A DNA stretch of 43,130 nt from Sedimentisphaerales bacterium (GCA_016928975.1 JAFGJR010000117.1:1-43130); one strand, 5' to 3'; shown: positions 34,061 through 42,957, counted from the first letter of the stretch. The notes: generated by a model not told the origin, from the sequence alone. Numbers and translations: made by a program.

Positions 34061-34072
34061 GAATCAAGTCAA
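34044..34072 (-). promoter_or_regulatory. Promoter of the tetR-RND efflux operon
   Basis: On the minus strand TTGACT (34067-34072) and CATAAT (34044-34049) are exactly 17 bases apart, each 5/6 to the sigma-70 consensus. Transcription should start near 34037, about 30 bases before the tetR GTG. The gap to the divergent DUF4056 gene spans 34006-34207; no rightward promoter could be identified there. Confidence 0.6.
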
Positions 34073-34207
34073 GCTCTTCTCGCCAGAAAATCCTGTCGGT
34101 GTCTCTCGTGGTCGCTGAGGGCTGTCTCGACTGGCGCGTCCGTAGGTCCGCTCCACTCACGCGTCTTGCTCTCCAACAGCCTGTCGGGTAGAATCGGCGA
34201 TAGAGCA

Positions 34208-35416
34208 ATGAAAGTGTCGGATCACAAACACTCTTCTGTGCGCGGTCCAGTGATTGTCCTGGCCGTGTTGTCTGCGATCGCTACGGGCGGATGTCAGGGG
34301 ACAAACACGCTGGTCGGAGCAGTTATCTCCCAGGGGCTCGATACGTTCGTCGTATCGGGTCCGGCACAGGGCTGGACGTTCCGAGGCCTCGACTCCAGGG
34401 TCCCTCCACGGATGCGACCGGGGACCTACGCCAGCGCAACACATGGCGTCCGGTTCATCGATCCTGACAGTCTGGGAGCCCACCGGTACAGGCTCGACGG
34501 TGGAGAGGACAACGGGATCGTCTATACCTGCTCCGGCGGGCATATCGATATCGCCCACGTACGAAAAGCCGCCGACTGGACGGGATTCCTGGCGTCTGTG
34601 ACGCTTGAGCACTTGCACAAGGGAAAGGCCGACTTCCAGTTCAAGCTGTGGGAACCCTCCCTCTACTTCGTGCACCTGACGTATCCGCGGGGATGGAGGG
34701 CCCTTCCCGCCGACGAGAAGGAACGCGTCGCGCGTGATGTCTCGCGACAACTCGGACAGTATCTCGCCTACACGGCAATGACCTGGCATGAGATACTGAC
34801 GTGGTTTGGCTTCAGGCCCAAAGGCTACAAATCTGAATTCCCCTCGGCCTTCTCATGGGAAGACAGCTACTCAAACCTGCTCGGTACCTGTGTGGCGGCG
34901 GAGGCACTGGAAGACTCGGATCGTGAGTTCAGCGACGCAGTAACCGTAGCCCTGCGACAACACCTCGAATCGCTCGGAGCGCAGCCTGCCGCCGTGGCCG
35001 GATACGCCTCTGAAAAGGTCCGGGGCGACTGGTACTCCACGCGCTGGCTTGACGCGGCGATCGCCAGGAGGAATCTGGATATCGGCTTAGACGACGGCCA
35101 GGTCACGCCCTGTCTTGTGCCGTCCCTGTCCGCCTGTGAGGGCGCACAGCCCCGGCCGCTGGCGGTCCCCACGCTTGACGGCCTGGCAGAGTGCGGATTC
35201 GCGGCGACCGTGGCGATCAAACCGCGAGTATGGGAAGAAGGCAAGATTCTCCGGGCCCTGCACGACGACCGCAAACCCACATCGACAGAAGTGGATCCAA
35301 CTCTCCACTTCGCCCTGCTCATCCACTACATCGAGCAGGATATGCCAAACCGCCACTGCTTCGATGACGCCAGCACCGGTCCTGCATCGTGTGTGACGCA
35401 TCCGGCCAATCCCTGA
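34208..35416 (+). CDS. Lipoprotein of the DUF4056 family
   Basis: 402 residues from ATG 34208, preferred over the in-frame ATG at 34166 because it starts a clean lipoprotein signal: basic MKVSDHKHS, hydrophobic VIVLAVLSAIA, lipobox ATGGC with Cys about residue 29. The hallmark 'GIVYTCSGGHIDIAHVRKAADWTGFL' (near 111, given here as GIVYTCSGGHIDIAHVRKAA) matches my memory of DUF4056, an unstudied family. 'YTAMTWHEILTWFGFRPKGY' (near 196) and 'FSWEDSYSNLLGTCVA' (near 220) follow, His/Glu-rich segments that could hold a metal site (speculative). It is probably anchored to a membrane facing the periplasm. It diverges from tetR and converges with the aminotransferase. Confidence 0.78.
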   Translation: MKVSDHKHSSVRGPVIVLAVLSAIATGGCQGTNTLVGAVISQGLDTFVVSGPAQGWTFRGLDSRVPPRMRPGTYASATHGVRFIDPDSLGAHRYRLDGGEDNGIVYTCSGGHIDIAHVRKAADWTGFLASVTLEHLHKGKADFQFKLWEPSLYFVHLTYPRGWRALPADEKERVARDVSRQLGQYLAYTAMTWHEILTWFGFRPKGYKSEFPSAFSWEDSYSNLLGTCVAAEALEDSDREFSDAVTVALRQHLESLGAQPAAVAGYASEKVRGDWYSTRWLDAAIARRNLDIGLDDGQVTPCLVPSLSACEGAQPRPLAVPTLDGLAECGFAATVAIKPRVWEEGKILRALHDDRKPTSTEVDPTLHFALLIHYIEQDMPNRHCFDDASTGPASCVTHPANP

Positions 35417-35444
35417 GGCCATCCTGCAATCCGGGCAAGCCCTG

Positions 35445-36635
35445 TCACTGACGGAGCCATTGCTCCATTCTGTCGAGGCCCTTGGTGATCTGTCCCATGG
35501 AGGTGGCAAAGCTCAGGCGGACATTGGCGTCACAACCAAAAGGCTTGCCGGGGACGACACCGACATTGGCCTGTTCCAGCAATGCGGTGGCGAAGCTGTC
35601 GCTGCCGGTGATCTTCGCGCCGCCGATGGTCCGGCCGTAGTGGGCAGAGACATCGGGGAAGCAGTAGAACGCCCCGGTCGGCTCGTTGCACTCCACGCCT
35701 TTCATCCCACGCAGGCGATCCGTCATGTAGCGGGCACGCTTCTCGAACTCGACGCGCATCTTCTCGATGGCGGCCGGCGACTCGGGACCCATCGCCGCAA
35801 TGGCGGCATACTGGGCAAACGTCACCGGGTTGGAGGTCATGTGATCCTGGAGTCGGCTCATCGCCTTGACAACCTCGACCGGACCGGCGGTGTAGCCCAG
35901 CCGCCAGCCTGTCATGGCGTACGTCTTGCTCAAGCCGTTGAGCGTCAGCGTCCGCTTGTATGCGTCCTCGCTCAAGGCCGCGAAGCTGATGAATTTCGTG
36001 TCGCCGTAAATGAGCTTCTCATAGATCTCATCCGAGATCACGCAGACGTTTGTGCCCTCAAGGACCTTGGCCAGAGCCCGCAGCTCGTCGGGAGTATAGG
36101 AGAAGCCGCCCGGATTGTTCGGGGAGTTCAGCACGAGCATAGCGGTCTTGGGGGTAATCGCCTCTTTCAGTTGCGCGGGCGTGATCTTGTAGCTGTTCTC
36201 TTTGTCAGTTTGCAGGATCTTGACGACGGCCCCCGCCAGCTTGGCCGCCTCCGGGTACGTCACCCAGAACGGAGTCGGCAGCAGCAGCTCGTCGCCCGGA
36301 TCGAGCACGGCCTGCATCGCCTCATATACCGAGTGCTTGCCGCCGATGTTGACGACGATCTGCTCGGGTGCGTACTTCAGGTCGTTCTCCATCTCCAGCT
36401 TCTTGGCGATCGCCGCCTTCAGCTCCGGGATGCCGGAGGCCGGAGTATACTTCGTCTTGCCCTCCTTCATCGCCTTGATCGCGGCTTCCTTGATGTAGTC
36501 CGGCGTGTCGAAATCCGGCTCACCGGCTCCGAAGCCCACGACGTCCTTGCCCTGAGCCTTGAGTTCCTTGGCTCGGTTCGTCACGGCCAACGTCGCCGAC
36601 GGCGGGACGCTCTGTGCTCTCTGGCTCACCTTCAT
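35445..36635 (-). CDS. aspB: Aspartate aminotransferase, PLP-dependent class I
   Basis: 396 residues, the usual length for the bacterial AspB/AspC-beta group. It interconverts aspartate and oxaloacetate with glutamate/2-oxoglutarate. The PLP lysine is Lys237 in 'NGLSKTYAMTGWRLGY'; other cofactor contacts are SPNNPGG (171-177) and 'SDEIYEKLIYG' (201-211). 'VVGFGAGEPDFDTPDYI' (32-48) is the substrate-side motif. ATG 36635 has AGGA nine bases upstream. Related prephenate or alanine aminotransferases cannot be fully excluded. It stands alone, downstream of the ParA-fusion gene on the same strand with a 183-base gap. Confidence 0.93.
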   Translation of the reverse strand: MKVSQRAQSVPPSATLAVTNRAKELKAQGKDVVGFGAGEPDFDTPDYIKEAAIKAMKEGKTKYTPASGIPELKAAIAKKLEMENDLKYAPEQIVVNIGGKHSVYEAMQAVLDPGDELLLPTPFWVTYPEAAKLAGAVVKILQTDKENSYKITPAQLKEAITPKTAMLVLNSPNNPGGFSYTPDELRALAKVLEGTNVCVISDEIYEKLIYGDTKFISFAALSEDAYKRTLTLNGLSKTYAMTGWRLGYTAGPVEVVKAMSRLQDHMTSNPVTFAQYAAIAAMGPESPAAIEKMRVEFEKRARYMTDRLRGMKGVECNEPTGAFYCFPDVSAHYGRTIGGAKITGSDSFATALLEQANVGVVPGKPFGCDANVRLSFATSMGQITKGLDRMEQWLRQ

Positions 36636-36818
36636 CGTGCGCAGTCCTTTCCAATGCGTAGCTCATCGTCTGAAGCCCTCAGTTTTGCAGCCAGCGTCCG
36701 CGGGCGATGGGCCGCAGACTCCAAACTGAATGCACGGCATGTTTACGGGAAACCGGCCCGCCGGTCAAGCGAATTCGCGATGATATGGCCCGCGAGCTTT
36801 GCAGCGTAGGCGAGAGGC

Positions 36819-39752
36819 TTACTGCCACTGAACGACGAGGTAGGCGTTGTCGAGGAACGTCGCCTTCTGGGGAGACGTGCAGTTGTTCTTGATCTGCAAC
36901 TGAAGGTTGTTGATCTTCTCCGGCGTGTCCAGCGTGCCCTTGAGATCCCAGGCCAGGGTCCCCTTGTTGGAGGCTCCCAGATTCACGCCGGGCGTGATGG
37001 ATCCCCACGTCGTGGCACTGCTGGGCCAGCCGGTCCCTACGCGCCACTCCAGCTTCCCGGACTGGAACTGCGGCTCTTCGAAGTGTTTCACATAGAGGAC
37101 CACGGACGTGATTTTGGCATCCGCCGGGATCGGCTCATCCGAGAAATCATAGGTCGTGTAGGAGCCCGCGCCGGTCTGCCACGAGTCGTCATCGGTCGTC
37201 TGGACGCGTCGCAGATCAGCGGCGGACAATGCCTTTCGGATCTTCTGGTCGTAGCCGCCCGACACGGTCAGCGTCGTCTTCTGTGGGGTCGGGGCGCCTA
37301 CGGTTATGTCAAACGATTGCGTGCTCGATGCGGCCGGCACACCGTTGTCCGCGACCTCGACCGTGACCCTGTGCATCCCCATCTGGCCTTGGCCCGGGGT
37401 CCACTGGATCAGTCCGCTGGTTGGATGAACCGACATCCCGGCGGGACTGGCCGCCAATGCATACGTCAGCTTGTCTCCCTCATCCACGTCGGTCGCGTCG
37501 ACATCATAGGCGTACTGTCTGCCTGCTGCAGCAGCGGTGACGGGAGTCGAGCCGATCGAAGGCGTATCGTTCGCCGCGTTCACCCGGACAGCCACTGTGG
37601 CGCTGCCGGTCCCGCCTTGCCCATCGCGGACCTCGTAGGTGAACGTATCCACGCCGTGGAAGTTCGGCTTGGGAGTATACCGCAGCGTCGGCGCCGTACC
37701 GTCCAGAGCCCCATTCGCGGGCTTGGTGGTCACGGCATAGGTGAGAGGGTCCCGATCACGGTCGGTCGCGGCCACGGTAATGGACACCGGCGTGTCCTCT
37801 TCAGTCGTTGCTTCGCTGTCCTCGGCCACAGGCGGGCTGTTGACGTGAACAACGTTGATCGACACCGCAGCGGCGGCGGAGTCTGCCGTCCCGTCATTCA
37901 CCTTGAATGTGAAAGAATCCGTGCCTGCGGAGCCGCCCCGAGGCGTGTAGACGACCTCGCCGTCGCTGGTGAAATGCGGACCAGGCGTAAGCGTGCCTCG
38001 TTTCGGTTGACTGACGATGCCGAACCTCAGCCGGTCTCCGTCGACGTCGGTGCCGATCAAGGCAAGCGTCACGGACTTGTTGTCAGCCACTTTCGCAGAC
38101 TGGGCGTTCGCAACGGGAATGTCGTTCGTGGCGGCGACCTCAATCGACACGGTGGCCGGCTCGCTATCGGTCTTACCGTCATAGACTACGAACGTCAGGC
38201 TGTCGGGACCACTGTAGTCGGCGGTGGGAGTGTACGTCATGTCCGGCGGGCTGCCGGTCAGGCGCCCGTGCGTCGGCTTCTGCACGACGTGGTAGGTCAA
38301 TGGCTCCTGGTCGCGATCCCTTCCTGCCAGGACGATCGAAATGGGCGCATCCTCCTTCGCCAGCACGGAGGCCGAGATGGCCACAGGCGGCTTGTTGATC
38401 ATGCCCAACCCGATGAACACACCTGCTGCAATGATGGCAAGAACGGCCACACACAGCAGGCTGATAAGCACCTTCTTCGCTCGGCGCCGTGGGCGAGCGG
38501 TGGGCTTGCGACGCAGCGCGGGAAGCGCAGCGACGCCCCCGGCCGTGAATCCGCCCATATCCGGATCGAGGACCCCATGCGCAACCACATCGGCAAGCGG
38601 CGCCGCAGGCTCCAGGGGCCGTGCGTCGGACACCTCCCGCTCCACGACCTCCGTCGATGGCGGCAAATCGGCCTGCGCCGACGGCGGCTTGATAGATCGT
38701 GTGCGCGGTTTGGCCCGCCTGCGGGGCCTTGGCGGTTTCAGCTCGGGAGCTTGAGCCTCGGTTGTCAGCTCGGTCGGCGGTGACGACGACGCCTCAGGAC
38801 GCGGCTTTCGCCGTCTCCGCGGGCGCTTCTCGGCGGCAGGCGAGCCCGGAGGCTCCTCCTCAACGAGCTGGCCGGCCACAAGGGATGTGTCGGTCGAAGC
38901 AGGTGAGGCCGCTTCCGTCTCTTGCAGGCCCAGGGCACTCTGGGCCACTGCGGCCACCTCCGTCAGCGTCTCTTCCTTTACCGGCTCAGCCTCTGTGGCA
39001 ATCAGCTCTTCCGCCAGCTTCCTGTACTCGCGGGCGGCCGTGCTCGAAGGGGCATAGGTCTCGGCGGCCTGGCCTACTGCCAACGCCTCTGCCAGCGTCA
39101 CCGTCCGGTGAATCGTGGTCGTGAGAACCAGATCTCCAAAGAGCTCTCGCATCTGCTGCTTGACTCGCTTGCTCAGGGCGCCCCTGTCCTCCACGCAGGT
39201 TAGAAGGATGCGCACGTTCCCCGCGCAGTAGCGATGAAAACGTTGCCTCACGATGAGAACGGTCTCCAGCAGCCGCTGTGCACACTTCAACGCGTAGGAA
39301 TCGACCTGGATCGGCACAACCACGTCCGTGCTGACCACCAGCGCGTTGAGAGCCAGCACGCCCAGAGAAGGCGGACAGTCGATAACGCACACCTCGTAGC
39401 TGTCGCGCACTGCCCGGAACGCGCGGGCCAGGCGCAGCTCCCTGCCGGGTTTGCCGATCAGCTCGATTTCCGCCGACGCGAGCGAGACATTGCTTGGCAC
39501 CAGGTCGAGACGGTCCAGGCCGGTGTGCACGACGACCTCGGACATGGGGATCTGGAGATGAATGAGCGGATGATATACGGTTGCACCGGAAGCGTCCGGC
39601 TCACCGCTGAGAGCCTGCGTCGCGCACGCCTGCGGATCCAGATCGACGATCAGCACCTTCCGGCCCGTTTGGGCGAGGGCCACTGCGAGATTGATCGCAG
39701 TCGTCGTCTTGCCACAGCCGCCCTTCTGGTTGGCTATCGCTATCGTTCTCAT
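36819..39752 (-). CDS. ParA-type ATPase fused through a membrane helix to cadherin/Ig-like repeats
   Basis: 977 residues in one unbroken frame. Residues 1-250 are a Soj/ParA ATPase: deviant Walker A QKGGCGKTTTA (9-19, signature Lys10, catalytic Lys15), VDLDPQACATQ (36-46), Walker A' VIDCPPSLG (123-131), and the C-terminal 'TTIHRTVTLAEALAVGQ' (212-228). Residues 255-425 are a low-complexity Pro/Ala/Glu linker with three Arg-rich tracts (309-319, 341-353, 419-427). One membrane helix spans about 427-451. Four exported cadherin/Ig-like repeats follow (454-541, 545-637, 639-727, 730-819), three with D-x-D-x-D/E-x-L-x-[YF] signatures that may bind calcium. A beta-rich C-terminal domain ends 'FLDNAYLVVQWQ'. 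Positive charge before the helix predicts ATPase in, repeats out. No ParB is adjacent. The start lacks a clear ribosome binding site. The function is unknown; positioning of a surface adhesin is a hypothesis. Confidence 0.9.
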   Translation of the reverse strand: MRTIAIANQKGGCGKTTTAINLAVALAQTGRKVLIVDLDPQACATQALSGEPDASGATVYHPLIHLQIPMSEVVVHTGLDRLDLVPSNVSLASAEIELIGKPGRELRLARAFRAVRDSYEVCVIDCPPSLGVLALNALVVSTDVVVPIQVDSYALKCAQRLLETVLIVRQRFHRYCAGNVRILLTCVEDRGALSKRVKQQMRELFGDLVLTTTIHRTVTLAEALAVGQAAETYAPSSTAAREYRKLAEELIATEAEPVKEETLTEVAAVAQSALGLQETEAASPASTDTSLVAGQLVEEEPPGSPAAEKRPRRRRKPRPEASSSPPTELTTEAQAPELKPPRPRRRAKPRTRSIKPPSAQADLPPSTEVVEREVSDARPLEPAAPLADVVAHGVLDPDMGGFTAGGVAALPALRRKPTARPRRRAKKVLISLLCVAVLAIIAAGVFIGLGMINKPPVAISASVLAKEDAPISIVLAGRDRDQEPLTYHVVQKPTHGRLTGSPPDMTYTPTADYSGPDSLTFVVYDGKTDSEPATVSIEVAATNDIPVANAQSAKVADNKSVTLALIGTDVDGDRLRFGIVSQPKRGTLTPGPHFTSDGEVVYTPRGGSAGTDSFTFKVNDGTADSAAAAVSINVVHVNSPPVAEDSEATTEEDTPVSITVAATDRDRDPLTYAVTTKPANGALDGTAPTLRYTPKPNFHGVDTFTYEVRDGQGGTGSATVAVRVNAANDTPSIGSTPVTAAAAGRQYAYDVDATDVDEGDKLTYALAASPAGMSVHPTSGLIQWTPGQGQMGMHRVTVEVADNGVPAASSTQSFDITVGAPTPQKTTLTVSGGYDQKIRKALSAADLRRVQTTDDDSWQTGAGSYTTYDFSDEPIPADAKITSVVLYVKHFEEPQFQSGKLEWRVGTGWPSSATTWGSITPGVNLGASNKGTLAWDLKGTLDTPEKINNLQLQIKNNCTSPQKATFLDNAYLVVQWQ

Positions 39753-40173
39753 TTTCTGACGGCACGGGCACCGGCATCCGACCTACCCGCACAAAGCACC
39801 AGTATTGCTTTCGGGCGTTTTTGGGGCTGCCTTAACTACTTTTCGCGGCACCCGGCGGCATCACGTCAAACCGCCCGAACGCAACCACGACGCGTCCAGG
39901 ACCTTCAACGATGACCCACGCGTCACGTTGCCAGGGCGCCGGCGGGCTCTTTTATGAGCCTATTGCAGGTCAGGAAACCGCGAGTGCCTCCGCACGAACG
40001 ATCCTGATCCTTGGGGCTCCCTGCCCGCCGCGCACACACAGCATAAGCACCATTCGGCAGTCCCTCCCTCTGTTGGGGACCCGGCATCCATCCGTGCCAG
40101 TTGAAATCGCGTACATGAGATGATCGGAAGAATCACCCTCTACGGCCGATCCATGCCGACTCCTGCGAAAAGC
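39753..40173. other. Gap upstream of the ParA-fusion gene
   Basis: 421 bases with no gene I can support on either strand; the open frames have no family features. A leader and promoter for the ParA-fusion gene should be here. TTGACG occurs on its strand near 39865, but no matching -10 box is found at usable spacing. Confidence 0.4.
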
Positions 40174-40338
40174 TTATCCAACCAGTGGATTGGACGGGCA
40201 ACTCACATTCGTCTCACGGATTCTCTCTGCAAGTGCACGGAGCGACCGGATGAGCTCAGGCTCCACCTTGAGCCCCTCAGCCAGCGCTTTTTCCTGCTCC
40301 GTGTACGCCGTTGGATTCGTTCGGGGCACATCCTCCAT
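40174..40338 (-). CDS. Small protein of unknown function, 54 residues
   Basis: The ATG at 40338 has AAAGG eight bases upstream, and a good promoter lies at 40419-40447. The product is highly charged and mostly helical: MEDVPRTNPTAYTEQEKALA, then 'EGLKVEPELIRSLRALAERI' and a short tail with one Cys (47). There is no signal peptide or membrane segment, so it is cytoplasmic. The amphipathic helix (about 15-43) could be a protein-interaction segment. It lies upstream of the ParA-fusion gene on the same strand, 421 bases away. I recognise no family. The case for a real gene rests on promoter, ribosome binding site and composition together. Confidence 0.55.
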   Translation of the reverse strand: MEDVPRTNPTAYTEQEKALAEGLKVEPELIRSLRALAERIRETNVSCPSNPLVG

Positions 40339-40418
40339 GATATGCGCCTTTCAAGAACACGGCCTCGCTCGACCAGCGCCTCGTGCACCAGACATGCGAG
40401 ACCCTCGATATACGATTC

Positions 40419-40447
40419 ACGATAGCAGATTCGGGCGCCCTTGTCAA
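40419..40447 (-). promoter_or_regulatory. Promoter of the 54-residue gene
   Basis: On the minus strand a perfect TTGACA (40442-40447) is followed after exactly 17 bases by TATCGT (40419-40424; 4/6 to TATAAT). The expected start is near 40412, giving a leader of about 75 bases to the ATG at 40338. Confidence 0.5.
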
Positions 40448-40650
40448 GTGTATTTCACGACACTTCCCGGGTCGCCGGGGCGGCAGGACCCAGCTTTGAG
40501 CTTGACAGGCGAACGTGGACACGTTTCTACTGCGCCGCGACGGTCGTGCCGGCACGATATGGCCTTCGGGCTGCTCCACGTGTCGTATCCGATACAGAGG
40601 TCATGACCGGCACACAGTGATGAGCAAAGGCACCTGGGTTTGAGCTGAGG

Positions 40651-40675
40651 CGGCAGAGTGGGATCCACCCTGCCG
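40651..40675 (-). terminator. Hairpin after the pseudopilin gene
   Basis: Eleven-base arms (40651-40661 and 40665-40675) around a three-base loop, with one G-U pair. On the minus strand it begins seven bases after the pseudopilin stop codon. No T-run follows, so it is probably a weak or factor-dependent terminator or a 3'-end stabiliser. Confidence 0.4.
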
Positions 40676-40682
40676 GCAAATC

Positions 40683-41468
40683 CTACGGCTTCGGCAGTCG
40701 CGTCTGCTCGGCGGCCGTTGGCGGCCAATGTCGGAAGGTAGACCACATCCCGGGCGTGCCGTCCTGCCAGTCCTTGAGGGTATAGACCTTCTCCTTCTTC
40801 ATGTACTGGATATGGCCGTCATAGAAAGCGAGATTGACGCCGTCGCTGTGGCGATACAGGGTCGGACCGTCACAACCGACGTTCTTGTAAGGCATGATGG
40901 TGTCCTGGCCGAGCACATCCCACCCGTCGAAGTAGTTCGCGCCCTTCCACCAGGCCCACCAGTCGTTGCTCTCGGTGAAGATGAGCTCCCCGGCAGGATT
41001 GAGGACGGTCGTGTTCTTGTGCCCTGCATATTGGGCCGCGTACCAGTCGGTGTAGTACCAGTCCGTCAGGTTGTAGCCGTAGCTGATCCAGTTGGTGTAC
41101 TGCTCGTCCTCACGCTCCTTCGTCGAGACATCATCGCTCGGGCACCGGAACTCCTTGGGTGAGTGCCAATCGCTCTCCTCCGAGCTTTGTCGGTCCTTGT
41201 AGCCAATGAGCGTGCGGAAGAGCTGGTTGGCCGGCCAGGTGCGAATCCCCTCCGGCGGTCGATACAGGATCGGGACGTACCAGCCATCGCATTCATCGGA
41301 GTAGACGACGTTTGCCATTCCCAGGGTCCGGACATGGTTGGCGCAGACCGTCCGTTTTCCATGTTCCTTCGCTCGCATCAGGGCCGGCATCAGGATGCCC
41401 ATCAACAGCGCGATAATCGCGATGACTACGAGGAGCTCGATGAGCGTGAAGGCTTTTCGAGTATACAT
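40683..41468 (-). CDS. Type II secretion/type IV pilus-like pseudopilin with H-x9-DG motif
   Basis: 261 residues. The N-terminus [20 protein letters not shown] is a class III signal: prepilin peptidase should cut between Ala6 and Phe7, and Glu at +5 of the mature protein is present. The hydrophobic helix runs to about residue 30 (MGILMPAL). A helical '[24 protein letters not shown]' segment follows (near 35), then a Trp/Tyr-rich globular part. The H-x9-DG motif ([12 protein letters not shown]) near the C-terminus marks the large pseudopilin family expanded in Planctomycetota. It is probably assembled at the inner membrane; what it carries is unknown. A weak promoter is at 41551-41578. Confidence 0.93.
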   Translation of the reverse strand: MYTRKAFTLIELLVVIAIIALLMGILMPALMRAKEHGKRTVCANHVRTLGMANVVYSDECDGWYVPILYRPPEGIRTWPANQLFRTLIGYKDRQSSEESDWHSPKEFRCPSDDVSTKEREDEQYTNWISYGYNLTDWYYTDWYAAQYAGHKNTTVLNPAGELIFTESNDWWAWWKGANYFDGWDVLGQDTIMPYKNVGCDGPTLYRHSDGVNLAFYDGHIQYMKKEKVYTLKDWQDGTPGMWSTFRHWPPTAAEQTRLPKP

Positions 41469-41550
41469 GACTACCCACTCCCCACGAATGGCCTACATCG
41501 ACACTACCCTGTGATTCTGTCCCCGCACTGTCCGCGGGGCGCCTACAGAC

Positions 41551-41578
41551 ATTGTACCCGACCTGCCCTCGAAAACAA
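41551..41578 (-). promoter_or_regulatory. Possible promoter of the pseudopilin gene
   Basis: On the minus strand TACAAT (41551-41556; 5/6) is preceded, 16 bases away, by TTGTTT (41573-41578; 3/6). A hairpin (CCCCGC and GCGGGG, 41521-41539) lies in the resulting leader. The -35 match is poor. Confidence 0.3.
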
Positions 41579-41629
41579 ACCAGAATTCCGGGCACCTGTC
41601 TCCGGCAGATGGCCCGCTGGGGCCGGAAC

Positions 41630-42808
41630 TCATTTGTAGGCCAGAAACTTCTTGATCATGGCCGAGCAGACCTGATCCAGCCCCTGTGGCGCGCCGTTGC
41701 CGCCGCGATTCGTGGCGGCCAGCACAGCGAAGTCTTTCGCCGGGGCGACCCAGGCGACACTGTAGTTCATGCCGTTGCTACCGGCATGCGTGAGGACTTT
41801 GCCGCCGCCCCAGGCGCGGTCGCAGATCTCCCAGCCCAGGGCGTACTCGCCGCCGAAGGGAGGCTCTTTCAGTTGGCGAACCTGATCGGGCGGTAGCAGC
41901 CCCTGTTCCTGGCGCGTGGCCTTGAGAAAGCACTCGATGTACTTCGCCCAGTCAGTGATCGAGCAGTGGACCCGGCCGGCCGGCGTGATGAACGGCGGAT
42001 TGTCGCTCATAAGACCCGGACCGATCGGGAGCAGTCGGTCCCCCTGTTTGCGGTGCTGCCAGGGGGCGTCGACACGGCCGGGCGTGCCCATCGCCCCAAA
42101 CCCGGCCGATGCCATCCCCAGCGGTTCAAAGAGCAGACGCCGCAGGAGAGCCTCGTAGTCTTCGCCCATGAGCGTTTCGGCGATCACACCGGCGATCGTG
42201 AAGCCGGCATTAGAGTACTCCTGCTTGTCCCCCGGCTTGTTGACCGGAGGCTGGCACAGAACGATCTCCATCACGCGTCGTCGCTGGGCGCGCGGTGATC
42301 TCATGGCAAGAATCCGCCTGAGTTCCTCGTCCCCAACCGGCGAGAAGCCATTTGTCATGGGTGGAACGCCGGCGCGATGGGACAACAGATGGACGAGCGT
42401 CACGCCCCGGTAGTCCGGATGCATCTTGTCCTTCAGATCGGGAAAATACTGTGCCAGCGTTGTCCCCCATGTCAGCTTGCCCTGCTGCACGAGCAGGCCG
42501 ATCAGGGACGCGGTCATCGCCTTTGTGCACGATCCCAAGTGAAAAGGATCGTTCGGCTCTGCTTTGATGTCTACGCCGTGCTTGCGCACCCCCACCACGC
42601 CGGCGGCACACAGCTTTCCATCCACGATCACCGCCGCCGCCAGCGCCGGGAACTTGTACTGTTCCCGCACGGCCCCCAGATCCGGCGCAAGGTCCATCAC
42701 AGCAGGTCCGCTCGCCGTCAGCCTCGCACAGGCGAAAGGAGACAGAACTGCCACGATGGCCAGACAGGCCACAAAGGACTGCACGCCCACGATGCGGCTC
42801 CCCAACAC
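41630..42808 (-). CDS. Exported serine hydrolase, class C beta-lactamase/PBP-like
   Basis: 392 residues from a GTG at 42808, with AAGGA seven bases upstream. The N-terminal hydrophobic stretch (VACLAIVAVLSPFACA) is a signal peptide, possibly of a lipoprotein. Catalytic motifs of the family: S-x-x-K in 'LGSCTKAMTASLIG' (about 91-104), Y-x-N in 'EYSNAGFTIAGVIAE', and the KTG equivalent HAG in 'VLTHAGSNGMNYSVAW'. Such proteins act as esterases, D-aminopeptidases or peptidoglycan enzymes; true beta-lactamase activity is less likely without closer evidence. It works outside the inner membrane. It lies upstream of the pseudopilin gene on the same strand, 161 bases away. Confidence 0.92.
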   Translation of the reverse strand: MLGSRIVGVQSFVACLAIVAVLSPFACARLTASGPAVMDLAPDLGAVREQYKFPALAAAVIVDGKLCAAGVVGVRKHGVDIKAEPNDPFHLGSCTKAMTASLIGLLVQQGKLTWGTTLAQYFPDLKDKMHPDYRGVTLVHLLSHRAGVPPMTNGFSPVGDEELRRILAMRSPRAQRRRVMEIVLCQPPVNKPGDKQEYSNAGFTIAGVIAETLMGEDYEALLRRLLFEPLGMASAGFGAMGTPGRVDAPWQHRKQGDRLLPIGPGLMSDNPPFITPAGRVHCSITDWAKYIECFLKATRQEQGLLPPDQVRQLKEPPFGGEYALGWEICDRAWGGGKVLTHAGSNGMNYSVAWVAPAKDFAVLAATNRGGNGAPQGLDQVCSAMIKKFLAYK

Positions 42809-42927
42809 ACAAACATCCTTCCTTCTCCATCACAGGGCCATTATCGCCTCTAACCAGTCGGAGAGCAATGGGCCAACAGCGACGGTGGGACATGTGAACG
42901 AGGCACCGCCGGAAGCCACAGAGAAAC

Positions 42928-42957
42928 CGGGGCCTGTATCGGTTGATACAGGCCCCG
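42928..42957 (-). terminator. Intrinsic terminator of the right-edge gene
   Basis: Perfect 13-base inverted repeat: arm 42928-42940 (CGGGGCCTGTATC), four-base loop, arm 42945-42957. On the minus strand the stem is followed by GTTTCTCT, a short T-rich tract. It begins 76 bases after the stop codon of the partial gene at the right edge, which it should terminate. The rest of 42809-43033 shows no gene. Confidence 0.6.

Larger units (their letters stand above)
40339..40682. other. Gap between the small gene and the pseudopilin gene
   Basis: 344 bases. It contains the promoter of the 54-residue gene (40419-40447) and a hairpin after the pseudopilin stop codon (40651-40675). Nothing else can be supported. 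Confidence 0.5.

Noticed and set aside
34057..34065. GTTCGAATC resembling a tRNA T-loop
   Set aside because: The flanking bases cannot form a T-stem and no tRNA cloverleaf surrounds it; it is part of the tetR promoter region.
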